Below are positions 12,735-24,464 of a stretch of DNA of 64,000 nt, piece by piece (positions within the stretch are counted from its first letter, which is position 1; every line of letters starts with the position of its first letter). The notes beneath the pieces are model-generated. The model was not told where the DNA came from, ran no database searches, and worked only from the letters and a program-made list of their open reading frames with translations. The position numbers and the translations under genes are program-made. Origin of the DNA: Macrotis lagotis (Eukaryota; Chordata; Mammalia; Peramelemorphia; Peramelidae); NCBI RefSeq assembly GCF_037893015.1, contig NC_133663.1, forward strand, positions 217,157,638-217,221,637. The letters run 5' to 3'.

Positions 12735-12950
12735 ATTGGTACTTTACAGTTTGAGGAATGTTGGGAGGAGTGCTGAATTTGGAATCAGATGAAATGCATT
12801 AAAATCTTGATCTACCTCTCTGTGTGACAGTCAATATTCATAAGATTTTGGGTTTCAATATTTCGCTTCATAAAATGTCAGAATTGACCTTCATGATTTT
12901 AAGGTCTCTTTTAGCTATAATTCTTTGATTCTAAGATTTTTCCTATACTT
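12735..12950 (+). mobile_element. CORE-SINE (MAR1/MIR-type) remnant
   Basis: Shows 'agtgctgaatttggaatcag', 'ctctgtgtgacagtca', 'cataaaatgtcagaattgac' and 'aaggtctcttttagctataa' followed by 'ttctttgattctaag'. This order and the 'ggtcccttccagctct'-like end match marsupial MAR1/MIR elements. Confidence 0.72.
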
Positions 12951-13069
12951 AAAACTCAGGTATCTTCAAAAACCTGAATGTCATTTTTTTCTTAAAAACT
13001 GTACCTGAATATAATCCTTTTAAAAAATGAGAATTATAATATTTTTACTTGCCTATTATATTGCAATAA

Positions 13070-15030
13070 TTTTAGACAGCATCAAGATGACAGAATAAAG
13101 GCAGGGACATAACTGAACTATCCCCCAAATCACTCCAAATACATTGAATTAATGGCTCTAATTGTAGTCTAGAGTTGAAGAACCCTCACAAAAGACTGAG
13201 TGGAACAATTTTTTTGGTCCAAGACAATTTTTAAGATCAGTGGGAAGGGACTGTTACACCATAATTATAAATGATTCAAAGTACAATGTATCAGCAAGTA
13301 AACCTGCCCCAGTCATTCAAGAACAGGAAATGAGATAAATGGGTCAGTTTTAGTGGTGGTGGTTTCAAGACCTTTCTGTCCAAGGATTACCAAGGTCACT
13401 TTGGAATGTTCGGTGAGATTGGAACCAAATCCAGTACATGCTTCAGTATTATTGTCAAGAACCCTGAAAACTGGGTTGTCATCAGGCAGCTGCTTCCAAA
13501 GCTCTCAACACAAAATGTTAGGAAGGTTGGGGGAGATTGCATGGGGTTCTTTGCTATCCAGATGGAGGATTATGTAGTCTTTGCCCTCAGATCCAGGTCA
13601 CAGTCTTGGGCCCCAATCTCAGAAAGAAGAGTAGAAGCACAAAGACCTTATTATCATAGAAGAACAGGGACACTTCTCAAGGTTTCAGAGCAGAAAGTAA
13701 TGTTTGTAAGCACCAACAGACCAGAAAACAGGTCAGGAGAGCAGTCATAGCTTGGAATTGGAAACTTTCAGGTTACTGGCAATATCTCTGAAAACAGCTG
13801 CAAAAGATTCAAAAGCTTGAAACAATGTGTCTTCTTCCCGAAAGCAGAGTTATATGTTAACATTGAATTAAAATCAAATTATGCTGGAGAAATGAACATA
13901 TACCAAAGAAAAATTCCAACCTAAGACAATTATTATGATCTTTTGTAAGATCAAACAAAATCTCTACATATAAAACTTCCAAGAAATATATGCTTGGGTC
14001 TCAGGCCATGAAAGAACTCAAAAATATTTTGAGAATCAAGTAAGGGAAGGAAGGAAAAATTGGGAAGTGAAATGAGAGTGATATGGGAAAATTATGAAAA
14101 CCAAGTGAGCAGCTTGGTGAAGTTGATCCAAAAAGATACTGGAAAAAAAAACAACTTCTTAAAAACTATACTGAATCAATTGGAAAAAGTGGTCCAAAAG
14201 GCCAAAAATAACTTAAAAAGCAGAATTGGCCAAATGGAAAAAGAGATACAAAACTCAATAAAGAAAATAATTCCTTAAAATATTTAAAAGTTGATAACTT
14301 TATGAAAACTCAAGAAACAATAAAATAAAAACAAAAGAATGAAATATTGGAAGAAAGTGTAAAATATCTAACTGGCAAAAACAACTGACCTAGAAAATAG
14401 ATCCAGAAGAGATAATTCATAAATTATTGGACTACCTGAAAATCATGACCAAATATAAAGGCTAGAGATAAATTTTCAAGAAATTATTAATGAAAACTGT
14501 CCAAATATTCATTGAATAGAAGTTAAAATACCAGTTTCAAAAAAATCAACTGATCATCTCTTGAAAGAGATTATAAAATGAAAACTGCCAGGAATATTAT
14601 AGCAAAATTTCAGAACTCCTGAGGCAAGGAGAAATATTGCAAGCAGGCAGAAAGAAACATTTCATATATAATGGTGCTAGTCAGGATAACAAGATTTGGG
14701 ACCATCTACATTAAGGGATCACAGGGTTAGAATGTGATATTTCAGGTAGCAAAAGAATATGGTTTACAACAAAGAATCAACTATCCAGGAAAACTGAACA
14801 CACTCTTTCAGGGGAAATAAGATGGATATTCAATAAAATAAGGGACTTTCTAACTTTCCTAATAAAACAATCAGAGTTCAACAGAAAATTTGATATTCAA
14901 ACACAAGACTCAAGTTAAATTTGAAAAGGAAATGGGAAAGGCAAATCATAAAGGACTTAATGATCCCGAAAGGCTTTTATTCTTGCATGGGAAGTTATAG
15001 GGATGATAATTTTAACAGTGGTCATTTGAC
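13070..15030 (+). mobile_element. L1/HAL1-type element, 5'UTR and ORF1, truncated
   Basis: The 5' end 'catcaagatgacagaataaa' and 'aaagactgagtggaacaa' place it with the 5'UTR type at 7605 and 29040. ORF1 follows (about 14000-14920). After ORF1 it shares 'ttcttgcatgggaagt' with the HAL1 at 1817 (near 3551), then becomes unrecognisable at about 15030. I cannot tell HAL1 from a truncated L1 because the 3' part is missing. Confidence 0.65.
14010..14920 (+). pseudogene. ORF1 (L1 ORF1p-like), decayed
   Basis: The coiled-coil part is readable in one frame at 14060-14278, with ENYENQVSSLVKLIQKDT and the repeated QLEKVVQKAKNNLKSRIGQ heptads. The RRM region follows in other frames near 14420 ('attggactacctgaaaatca'), and the C-terminal domain near 14590-14900 ('aggaatattatagcaaaatt', 'gggactttctaa'). 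At least three frame changes and several stops are needed to follow it. The order matches ORF1 at 49609-50708. Confidence 0.68.
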
Positions 15031-15842
15031 TATATCTTTTCACTGTACTTGAAATTTCCAACACTTTCATTATTTTTTGCACCAATAGACTGGTGTTAAA
15101 ATGAGAACTTAAAAATTGCATATTAAACCATTAGTAGCTAGTTCGACATTGTCATAAATTAATTTATTAACAGAAAACCATGTCCCCCAGTGTACTGGCA
15201 CAAAGGACAAGATGTTTGTTGAGGAACAGAGAGAAAAAGAAATCTCTTGGAAATGGGGTATAAAATCCAACAATAGTTGATTCAGTTAAGCGCCACAATG
15301 CAGAGATCATATTTGTCCTTCCAAGGGTCATGAAAAGTAGAAGTAGTGCTTAGGAAATGATAGGCAATAAAAGGGAAGCAAAGACAATTTGGTCTATTTC
15401 AAAATTTTTCCTAGGGCTGATCCTGTGTAAATAAGTTCATCAATGATTTGGGCTTTTCATGACTGCCATGCTAATCATTTTCAAAAATCATCTTTGGTAT
15501 CTATATCTTCTGTGCATGATAGAACTTAGATGCTGTCATTTCCTATTTTTTCTTAAAGTCTTCTGTGTTTTCTTCTCCATATTTGCTGCACCACTCAATT
15601 TTAGTTTTTCTTAACTTCTTCATATAAACACATAAGAAAATGTTAATAACCAGCTCTCCATAAACCTAACTTTTCATTATCTCATTTAAGCTAAATGGTT
15701 AAAAAAAATAAAACCTTAGTACTACTTTCTATCCATCTGTCAAAAAAAAGTCCTACTCTCAGCTCTGTAATATTAAAAGCAAAAAATATTATGCAGTAGT
15801 AGATTGATCCATAACTATTTTGCACTATGGTTCCATGATATC
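15031..15842. other. Unassigned DNA
   Basis: No repeat family recognised and no long open frame. A short minus-strand stretch (about 15569-15624) is open for about 26 codons and of coding-like composition. I would not call it a gene. Confidence 0.4.
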
Positions 15843-16928
15843 ATGGCAGTTTTCATCACTAAATCCTGTAATATTAAGTCCAGGTGTTTTTTCTCTTCAA
15901 TGTTTTCATGAAGATCAATAATTCTTAGGTTATCTCTCCTTGATCTATTCTGGAGGCCAGTGGTTTTGTTGATGAAGCATTTTCCATTTTCTACTATTTT
16001 TTGAATTTTTGGTTTTGTTTAATAGTCTGTTTTCTCATGAAGCCATTATGTTCCAAAGATTCCATTCCTTTTTATAAGAGAACAATTTTCTTCATTTACA
16101 TTCGCAACTTCTTTTCCAATTGATCAATTCTATTTTTGGAAGAGTTTATTTTCCATTTGGCCAATTGCGGTTTTGAGAGAATTATTTTGTTTCTGTTTTT
16201 TGTCCAGTTGTATTTTCCAGGCATTTGTTTACTTGATGCCAGGTGTTAATTTTCTCTCCTAAATTTTGCAGTTGATTTTTAACCTCCTTCATGATTTCTT
16301 CAAGGAAGTCTTTCTGTACTGGAGACCAAATCATAATCTCCTCAGAGAGGAGAATTCTAGGTCTCTCTGAGTTAGGCTATTTTGCTTATAGGAATTTTTA
16401 TATGGATGTTCCTTTCTGCTGGCCTTTCTTCATTTTCCTAAGATCTTGAGTTGGGGGTGGTTCTGGTTCACACAAGTTTGGTGCTGATATCCCTAGAGGC
16501 TTTAATCACTAGGTTTAGTAATTCCATGTGGCCAGGCCTGTGGAGGGTGCTGGTTGCTTCCTCTAGAGGGTCTGTGAACTTGATTTGAGGCCCTCTCCCT
16601 TGGTCTGGAGAGAGTGGTTGAATCTACTGAATATTTTATCTTTGAACAATTGTGGGCTATGCCTTCAGACAAGGTAATTACTCTCCCTATTCACAGCTGA
16701 GGGAGCTCTGCTGCTCACACCTTAATTTGTGGTAGAAGTGGGCTATAATTGTGTTTGTTCTGGGAAGAGGCTTCAGCTGGAATGAAGGTATAGACTCAGA
16801 ATTATTCCAAACCAGAGCATCCTAGAGATTGATGTCTACAGCTCTCTTGCACTGGAACTTGCCCTGGCAGTAAACTCCAGACTGTAATTCTCACAGCCAA
16901 TGCCTCTGTTCCCCAATTGTTTCATGCC
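15843..16928 (-). mobile_element. L1 LINE, ORF1 N-terminal half and 5'UTR, antisense
   Basis: On the plus strand it reads 'ctaaatcctgtaatattaag', 'ggttatctctccttgatcta', 'ccaaagattccattcc', the same order seen antisense at 62460-62670 in the longer L1. Higher coordinates correspond to the coiled-coil start and 5'UTR ('ggcctgtggagggtgctgg'). ORF2 and the end of ORF1 are absent. Frames are broken. Confidence 0.75.
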
Positions 16929-16934
16929 TCTGCA

Positions 16935-17060
16935 GATGATCACTAACCCTGGATTCAGGAGTACCTGAGTTCAAATCTTGTCTCATACACTTAATAATTA
17001 CCTAGCTGTGTGGCCTTGAGCAAGCCACTTCACGCCATTGCCTTGATAAATCCTAAAGGG
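16935..17060 (+). mobile_element. tRNA-derived marsupial SINE, 5'-truncated
   Basis: Retains 'aggagtacctgagttcaaat' (B-box region), 'taataattacctagctgtgt' and 'attgccttga'. The first 30 or so bases (A box) are missing. It separates two L1 pieces of opposite orientation. Confidence 0.88.
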
Positions 17061-17061
17061 A

Positions 17062-17300
17062 GAAAGAAATTGAAAGAATCCCCCAGAAATATTCTAGTCA
17101 ATGTTCAGAATTCCCAAGTCAAAGAGAACATATTACAAGCATCCAGAAAGAAACAATTCAAACATCAGTCAGGAAAATGCAAGATTTAACAGCTTCTACA
17201 TTAAGAGACTGTAGAGATCATAATATGATATTCTGTAAGGCAAAAGAGTTTAGACTGCAACCAAGAATCAACTACTCAACAAAACTGACTGTATTCTTCC
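17062..17300 (+). mobile_element. L1 ORF1 C-terminal domain fragment
   Basis: Carries 'aagtcaaagagaacatatta', 'agaaagaaacaattcaaaca', 'caagaatcaactactcaaca' and 'tcttccagggga' in the order of the ORF1 CTD. It is only about 240 bp long and out of frame in places. Confidence 0.75.
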
Positions 17301-17304
17301 AGGG

Positions 17305-17592
17305 GATTCCATTTAACTTTTCTGAGTCTCATTTTCTTCATCTATAAAATGAAAAGTTTGAACCTGAAGATTTCTACATTGTTCCCTTCTTTTTGTTTTG
17401 TTTGTTTGTTTGTTTGTTTGTTTGCAAGGCAATGGGGAGAAGTGGCTTGACCAAGGCCACACAGCTAGGTAATTATTAAGTGTCTGAGGCCGGATTTGAA
17501 CTCAGCTACTCCTGATTCCAGGGTCAGTGCTCTATTCCCTGTGCCACATAGCTGCCCCTTATTGCTCCCTTCTTAATCAATGGTCCTATGAC
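17305..17592 (+). mobile_element. CORE-SINE remnant, split by a younger SINE
   Basis: Left part (17305-17388): 'tgagtctcattttcttcatc', 'tataaaatgaaaa', ending 'attgttcccttctt'. Right part (17562-17592): 'attgctcccttctt' then 'atcaatggtcctatga'. The repeated 13-14 bases are the target-site duplication of the SINE at 17396-17561, so the two parts were once one MAR1-type element. Confidence 0.7.
17396..17561 (-). mobile_element. tRNA-derived marsupial SINE with (GTTT)n tail
   Basis: Antisense full-length SINE: 'ttgcaaggcaatgggg' through 'ccacacagctaggtaatt' to 'gccacatagctgcccc'. Its tail is a (GTTT)n run at 17396-17425, the complement of (AAAC)n. Flanking repeats 'attgttcccttctt' and 'attgctcccttctt' are a good target-site duplication with one mismatch. 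Confidence 0.92.
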
Positions 17593-18239
17593 CATCTCTC
17601 ATAAGATTTACTAAAGAAAATAGGGAAATTCTCAGAAGCACTATCTAACATGACATTATAAGTAGTGAGATATTAACAAAACAAATATCACTGTGTTTCC
17701 CATCTCATGGTTGACTTAATTTTCTCTATTGGTTACAAAAACAAAATATAAACCCAGGACAAGCACTGTGAAGCATTATTTCCTCTTTAATTTTTAACAA
17801 ATTTGCCTAAAGCATAGCAGATAACTAAATAACCATTACAAAATAGCTTTTCATAAATCTAGAGCATGAATATTTCAATAAATTGGAATATAATATTTGG
17901 TGATAACTATGGGGGAATAATTGCCATTGGGAGTATCATTCTTCCTGACTTATATTTGTTTTTTCCTGACTTCTAAGTCTCCCAGACCCAGTGCAGGTGG
18001 GCAATGGGAATGATAACATGATAGAGAGATAATGAGCACTTATTACTATATCCTGCACATAGTGCTAGGCTCTTGTGACCATTTATACCACTTAGATGAC
18101 TTGGAAGAAGTGAACATAAAACTCTAATAACTGTAGTTGAATGGAATTTGAGGATATGCCCAAAAGACCCAATGATACGATAATATGACTTGATGGTACT
18201 TTCTGAGTTTTAATGATTCCCTTTTCCCCTGTACCCTTA
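17593..18239. other. Unassigned DNA
   Basis: No gene and no confident repeat. A faint antisense L2 3'-end similarity lies near 18030-18075 ('gagcacttattactatat'). Confidence 0.4.
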
Positions 18240-18405
18240 AGACACTCAGATCATTCATCTTCCCTGAAAGTGAACTCTCTTATATGACTTCCCCATTTAG
18301 AGTGTGTATTTTCTGAAAGCAAGAACTGTCTCACTTCTGTATTTGGATCCTCAATATTAATCATGAGGTTTGAAAGGAATTGTTGAATACTTTTTCATTC
18401 ATTTA
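18240..18405 (+). mobile_element. L2 LINE 3' end fragment
   Basis: The order 'agagtgtgtattttctgaaa', 'agcaagaactgtctcact', 'tctgtatttggatcctcaat' and 'ttgttgaatac' follows the conserved L2 3' terminus. Old and diverged. Confidence 0.6.
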
Positions 18406-18739
18406 TTCTAGCATTGTTTCATTATTTCATGTCTAATACTCCTGGTGCATATATTTCCTTTACCAATACAGACATTAGTAGAAAAAATAAGCAATGGAAA
18501 AGTTATTGTTTATTTTCAAAACATAACTATTCCATTTCCCATTTTGGTCATGAACCTCTGAAACTATTAGCAACATTACAAAAAGATGAATCAATGATCT
18601 TATCAATAGTCAGTTATCCAATGGATAATCTTATTCTAATTTTGTTATTTCTCATATAGATAAAATACAAATACTATATTTTAAACAAAATTTTACTTTT
18701 TTGTCTTATTTTTATTTTTAATTGTTTTATTTTAAAATT
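18406..18739. other. Unassigned AT-rich DNA
   Basis: An 81-aa open frame starts at 18414. It has no recognisable motif and AT-driven composition, and I do not call it a gene. Confidence 0.4.
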
Positions 18740-19245
18740 TTTATATTTTACTTTTGCTTAATTATATGTATAAAAACAATTTTCATGGTTTGTAAAATTT
18801 TGAATTCCAAGTTATTTCTTTCACCTCTATCCTTGAGAAGGAAAACAATTTGACATGGGTTATATACATGTATATTTATCCAAAACAACTTTCCAAGTAA
18901 ATAAAGTTGTTAAAGGAAAACAGACAAAAAGAACACAAGAAAAAAACAAAATTATTAAAAAACAATTTCTTCAATCTGTATTTGGAATTGATCAATTCCT
19001 TCTTTAAAGATAGGTAGCATCTTTTATCATAAAGCCTTTCGAATTGAATTGCTTTAGGAAAGATAAATTACTGAGTTTTCTCAGTACATTATCATACAAA
19101 ATTGTTATTACTATTGACAATGTTGTCCTGGTTCTGCTCCTTTCACTTTAAGTCATTTCACGTAAGTCTTTCAGTTTATTTGAGAATATTCTGCTTGTCA
19201 TTTTTTATAGCACAATTGTATCCTATAATTCCATGATAACTAAAA
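18740..19245 (-). mobile_element. L1 3'UTR and ORF2 end, antisense, diverged
   Basis: Contains 'ttgaattccaagttatttct', 'aatttgacatgggttatata', 'gttgtcctggttctgctcc' and 'aagtctttcagttt', the order of an L1 3' region read backwards, matching 19725-20160 but older. Confidence 0.65.
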
Positions 19246-19724
19246 TTTTGCTTTTGAAAACAAAAATTAAACTCTATTAACATCAACAAATATATTAAAA
19301 GAAGAAAAAAGAAAATATATAAAAACCTATGAAGCTCTAGCTCTATTACACATTATTTTGTAAATGTATAATAAATATAATTTGGTAATATCACCATTTG
19401 ATTTCTGTCTCTATGGCAACATGATCAAATTTCTGCCCTCAACTTTATATTTTTAAATTGCTTTCTTCTTGTTTTATGTTATCACTATTATCATCCCCAG
19501 TTCACCTCACAGAACTCTATCTTCCATCACAAAACTTTTCCTCTTTTGACAAATAAGAATAGTGGCATTTTATATCTCTATTACTTTACTTTGTCAAAAA
19601 AAAAAGGAAATATAACTCCCCATTAGTTTTATAGAATTTGTCTAGCATACTTATCTAGGATTCTTAAGTCTTTCAAATCTTAAATCATTGTATTTCGGTT
19701 TTTGTTCTTATTGATTTTTGTAAT
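19246..19724. other. Unassigned AT-rich DNA
   Basis: Between two antisense L1 ends; no open frame of note. Confidence 0.4.
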
Positions 19725-20640
19725 TATCTGTAAAAATAATTTCCAGCATTCATTTGTGCAAAATTTTCTTCTCTACCTCCATCTTAGCATAGCAGTTAAT
19801 TTAATATAGGCTTTACATATTCAGTTTTCCATATAGTCACATTGTGAAAGAAGATCAGAACAAAAAAGTAAAAACCATGGGAAGGAAAAAGAAAAAAAAA
19901 TTTAAAGGTTAAAATATTATGCTTTGTTCAGCTTTCAGAATCCATGGTTCTTTCTCTGGATATGGGTGGAATTTTCCATCACAGATGTTTAGAACTGTCT
20001 TTGAACCCTATATTGTTGAGAAGAATTTTCTATTATAGTTTATCATTGCACAATATTGTTATTAAGACGTACAGTATTTTCTAGATTCTGCTCACTTTAC
20101 TCAGAAGCAGTTTATATAAGTCTTTTAATGATTTTCTGAAATCTGCCTGCTTGCCATTTCCTATAGAACAAGGATATTCCATTATACCCAACTTGTTAGA
20201 TCAATCTGCAACTGACAGTCACACTCTCAATTTCTAATTCTTTACCACCAAAAAATTGCTATGAATATTTTTATACATGTGAATATTTTCCCTTATATTT
20301 TTGACTTAGTTTACCGGGTTTAGTAGTGGTATAGCTGGATCAAAAGGAATGGATAGTTTTAATGCCCTGTGGGTACATTCTCAAATTTCTTACCAGAATG
20401 ATTGGATCAGTTCATAACTCCAGAAATAATGTATTTTCCCATTTTCCTTCAAACGTATTTTTGGTTCTTTTAGTCAATCAGATAAGTGGAAGATGGTAAC
20501 TTAGAATTGTTTTCATTTGCATTTATTGAATCAGTAATGATTTAGAGCATCTTTTCACATGAAATACATTAATTTCTTCAGAAAACCAGCTGTTAATAAA
20601 TTTTACCCATTATTTAAATATAGAATGACTTGACTTCTTA
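19725..20640 (-). mobile_element. L1 3'UTR and ORF2 C-terminus, antisense
   Basis: Reads backwards through 'gcaaaattttcttctctacc', 'gtcacattgtgaaagaaga', 'tctttctctggatatgggtg', 'attctgctcactttactcag', 'tagtagtggtatagctggat' and 'gattggatcagttcataact'. The same blocks occur antisense in the L1 at 57112-62677. It stops before the RT core. Confidence 0.8.
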
Positions 20641-20725
20641 AATTTGATTCAGTTTTACATATATATAAATATACAAATATACACATATATATATGCATAT
20701 ATATATGCATATGTATTTATTTATG
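20641..20725. repeat. AT-rich simple sequence
   Basis: Imperfect (TA) and TGCATA mix, including 'atatatatgcatatatatat'. Confidence 0.7.
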
Positions 20726-20876
20726 ACATGGTAAAATTTGTGGCAAAAAATATTTATGAATAGATAACTGGGACAAACTGCTCTAATATTTATTAATCAA
20801 GTCAGTGACAATGACTAAAATAGTCCATAAAAGTAATAACATGGGGTCAGGCTACAAGCTAATATTACTTTCACTA

Positions 20877-21022
<146 letters not shown>

Positions 21023-21037
21023 TATTATGCATGTGTG

Positions 21038-21070
21038 TGTATATATATATATATATATATGTATATATAA
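21038..21070. repeat. (TA)n tract adjoining the hexamer array
   Basis: Alternating purine-pyrimidine run 'tgtgtgtatatat...' directly downstream of the CATATA array. Confidence 0.9.
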
Positions 21071-21099
21071 AATTTTATGCATGAGGTCTTTAACAGAAC

Positions 21100-21370
21100 A
21101 TTGGCCATAAAAATTGTTCCTGACTTCTTTGCTTTCCTCCTAATCTTAGTTGTATTTGTTAAGCTTGAGAGTCATTGTATCTCTTTGCAGTGTTTTAGTA
21201 ATAAAACTTTTCAGCTAGTTTTGCTCACTTTACTCTGCAGATTCTCTAGGTTTCTCTATATTTGTCCTTTTAGTTGTTTTTACAGTGTATTCTATTATCA
21301 GTATTCTATTACAATATTCTATTCTGTTCATATGACTAAATTTCTTTAGCAATTTTCTAATTAATAAACT
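21100..21370 (-). mobile_element. Probable antisense L1 3' fragment
   Basis: 'ttttgctcactttactctgc' and 'ttacagtgtattctattatc' resemble the antisense L1 block at 20088-20190 ('attctgctcactttactcag', 'ggatattccattata'). Divergence is high. Confidence 0.45.
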
Positions 21371-21373
21371 CAC

Positions 21374-21378
<5 letters not shown>

Positions 21379-21415
<37 letters not shown>
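21379..21415. repeat. (TA)n microsatellite
   Basis: About 18 TA units. Confidence 0.9.
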
Positions 21416-21419
<4 letters not shown>

Positions 21420-22429
21420 ACAAGTTTGCTTGATAACACTGAAAATTTTTTGGAATAAACAAAATCAATGAAGTTCAGATTAAAAATGAAACAGTAAACT
21501 GGGATAATTTTTTCCAACAATTTTTTCTGATAAAACTTTATATGTTAACTTCTGGCCAAGATGGTATTCAGTAGCCAACAATGAGCTAAGGACTCCTGGC
21601 TCTCGTACAGAACTAGTATGAATCAAGGCTCTTAACAGAATTTAGAGCCACAATTTACAGGGAAAAAACCAAGGAGAAGATCATCAAATAAGATGGTCTG
21701 TCTCTGAATAGAGAGTCAGTGCAGGGTGGCAGGGTGATGCCCAAGACTTATCTGAGAACAGCCATGGAAACTTTGACTGTGTGAGCGGCAGGCAGGAAAG
21801 CCCCAGTGAGCCTGGAGGGAAAGTTCCAGAGTGAGGCTTGACATTGATCTGGCAAACTCTGTTGGTCTGAAGACCAGGGCCACAAGACCCTTATTTTCAG
21901 CATAGTCCCTGTGTTTCTAGTTGAGATCCCCCTTCCCGTCCCTGTGGGAGAAAATGACTCTTCCAAGAACAAACAAATAACCACCCCCACCACCACCACC
22001 CACCCCTACCACCATGATTCAGGTGTGGGCAGCAGATCTCACAGTCCTGAGTGAAGAATAAGGAGATATATATAGTCTGAGGGTCCAGACCATATTATTC
22101 CAGCATAATCAAAATTCTGCTGCTCCTCTCCCCACTTTCCCCTCAGGTCTAGGGAATGGGCCACAAATCAAGGTCACAGACACTCCAGAGAATGTGTCTA
22201 ACATCCCCTATTGGCTGACCCACTTGGAGTTATTAAGCCCAGAAAGCTAAATTTTTAGGGATTTCAACTCCCTCAACTAACACAAGATATAAGGAAAATG
22301 AAGAAAAACCCAGCGGAAAGAGGTAGGGGGGGGGTCTATCAAAATCTATCGTGAAGGCAAAAATCCTAATTCAGAGAGAGCTAGAACAACTGAGGAGAAT
22401 ATGAATTAGTCTCCACACAGAAAGATTAG

Positions 22430-23235
22430 AAGAAATCAGGAAGGAGTTTAAAAAACAAATGGAAAAAATGGGAAAAGGAACACAAGAGAAAATTAATTAA
22501 CTTCAAGAAGAAAACAAGTCTTTTGAAAATACAATTGGGCAAATGGAAAACTCCTACAAAAAATAGAACTGACAAATTGAAAAAAGGATTTGCAAAAAGT
22601 AAATGAAGAAAATTCTTCTCTAAAAGAAAGACTGGGATCTGTGGAAACTAATGACTTCATGAGACAAGAATCTCTTGAACAAAACCAAAAAAATCAGAAA
22701 AAGAAAAGAAAACATAAAATACATCACAAGGCAAAATGGCAGCCTGAGATAAGATATCAAGAAGAGACAACTTAAGAATCATCGGGCTTCCTGAAAACAT
22801 GAAGGATGAAAAAAACAAAAAACTGGACTGCACCTTTCAGTATCTAGTGATGGAAAATTACCCTAACATCCCCTCAACAAAGGGATCCCAAAGTGAAAAC
22901 ACCAAGGAATATTGTGGCCAAATTCCAGAACTCTCAGATAAAAGAGAAAGTACTATAAGGAGCCAGAAAGCAGTAATTTAGATCCCAAGAAGCCATGGTA
23001 AGGATTACACAGGAAGTGGTTGCATGAACACTAAGGGATCAAAGGACCTTGAATACAATATTCCAAAGAGCAAGGGTGCTGAGAATGTAGCCAAGAATTC
23101 TCTATCCCACAAAACTGAGCCTTCTCTTCTGGGGGGGGGGGGGGGGGAAATGGATATCTAACAAATACTTCCAACTTTTCCTCATGAAAAAAAAGCAGAG
23201 CTAAATAGAAAATTTGGACTTCAAACATGAGACTC
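22430..23235 (+). pseudogene. L1 ORF1, decayed
   Basis: Coiled-coil region at about 22440-22720 (SSLKERLGSVETNDFMRQES read at 22614-22673), RRM region near 22775-22830 ('atcgggcttcctgaaaacat'), and C-terminal domain near 22905-23200. The frames at 22590-22775 and 22799-22981 follow each other in different registers. A run of 18 G at 23130-23147 stands where other copies have four or five, and it adds a further frameshift. Non-functional. Confidence 0.75.
23130..23147. repeat. Poly(G)18 inside L1 ORF1
   Basis: Eighteen consecutive G. Sister copies read 'ttccaggggaaaagatgg' at the equivalent place (40968-40985, 50579-50595), so a native G4 has expanded. Confidence 0.9.
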
Positions 23236-23363
23236 AAGAGATACATGAAAAGATAAAAAAAGGAAAAGAAAAAATATATCCAATGAGTTGAAACTGGCTA
23301 TATACCCTCCTGGGAGAGAAATTCTCCAAATTCTTGAGAATTGTAACTTTATTAAAGAAAATA

Positions 23364-23430
23364 AGGGGCAGCTAGGTGAGTTCAATGAATAGAGTACCAG
23401 CCTTGGAGTCAGAAGAGAATATTGCTAGCC
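23364..23430 (+). mobile_element. SINE 5' fragment
   Basis: 'ggggcagctaggtgagttca' then 'tagagtaccagccttggagt' match the first half of the tRNA SINE. The 3' half is missing. Confidence 0.7.
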
Positions 23431-24139
23431 AGATCTAACAGATACTCATGACTTGTCTGTGACTGATAGAATGAATTAAAAGCAATATTTACTTAAAAAT
23501 GGGAGACAGTAAAAAGATGGGAAGATGGAGTAGACTAAACGGCTTAAATCACAATCCATGAAGATGTACAAAGGACCTATTTCAAGAGGGGGAGGAAGGG
23601 AGTGGGTGAGATCTATCTGAATCTTACTCTCATTTAGATTTGGTTCGAAAAATGATTAATATACACCTACCCAGTTAAGTTAAGAAATGTACCTTACCTC
23701 TCAAGTATTAAAAGGTGAAAGCGGGAGGGGGGAGAAGAAGAGGATCGAGAAGGAAGAGAAGGAAGAAGGGTTAAAGGGAAAGGAGAGAGGGGGTTATAAA
23801 TATAAAGGGGCAAACACAAAAGGAAGTGGTACTCAGAAGCAAAACATTGAGGAATGCGGATATGGGGGGAAAGGGGGAAATTACAAAAAGAGGGAAGATA
23901 GCATGGAGGGCAATAAAGAGTTAATAATTATTACTTTGAATGTGAATGGGATGAACTATCACATAAAATATAAGTGAATAGCACAGTGGATTAAAGACCA
24001 GAATCCTACAACATAATGCTTACAAGAAGCTCATTTGAAGCAGTGAGATACATATAAAGGTAAAAGGTAAAGGTTAAAGCAGAATCTATTTTGCTTCAGT
24101 TCACAGGAATTCCTGGTATAGGATTAAATAAGTAATTAA

Positions 24140-24345
24140 GTGTCATTGTCCACCATTCTGGGCACACCTTGCATTTTCCCACACTTCCAACTTTTAAGCT
24201 ACATTTTGTGTACTATATTCTTTCATTAGATTGCAAACTCCCTGAGGGCAAGGTCTGTCACTTTTCTTATTTATTAGTATCCCCTGTACTTAATTCAGTC
24301 CAAAGCACTTAATAGGTACATAATAACTATTTTTTAATTGAATTA
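24140..24345 (+). mobile_element. L2 LINE 3' end fragment
   Basis: 'cattagattgcaaactccct', 'gagggcaaggtctgtcactt', 'agtatcccctgtacttaatt' and 'ccaaagcacttaataggtac' are the ordered landmarks of the L2 3' terminus. Confidence 0.78.
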
Positions 24346-24464
24346 AATTGCATGTTATGTACATGAATTGTATTTAGTTACATCATAAAGACTTCTCAAA
24401 AAGAAAATATTAAATCTTCTTGACCACACTGGAGAGAAAATGCTAATTTGTATCTTTCATTTGA

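Larger units (their letters stand above)
21545..24112 (+). mobile_element. L1 LINE: 5'UTR, ORF1 and ORF2 start
   Basis: Starts 'taacttctggccaagatgg', like the L1s at 8658 and 39678. The 5'UTR contains 'gtgggagaaaatgactcttc' and runs to about 22420. ORF1 spans about 22430-23235, the purine-rich spacer 23575-23900, and ORF2 starts at about 23925 with the endonuclease motif LNVNGMN. The element breaks at about 24112, inside the endonuclease. An L1 3' end at 24465-24925 may be the other half of this copy. Confidence 0.82.
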
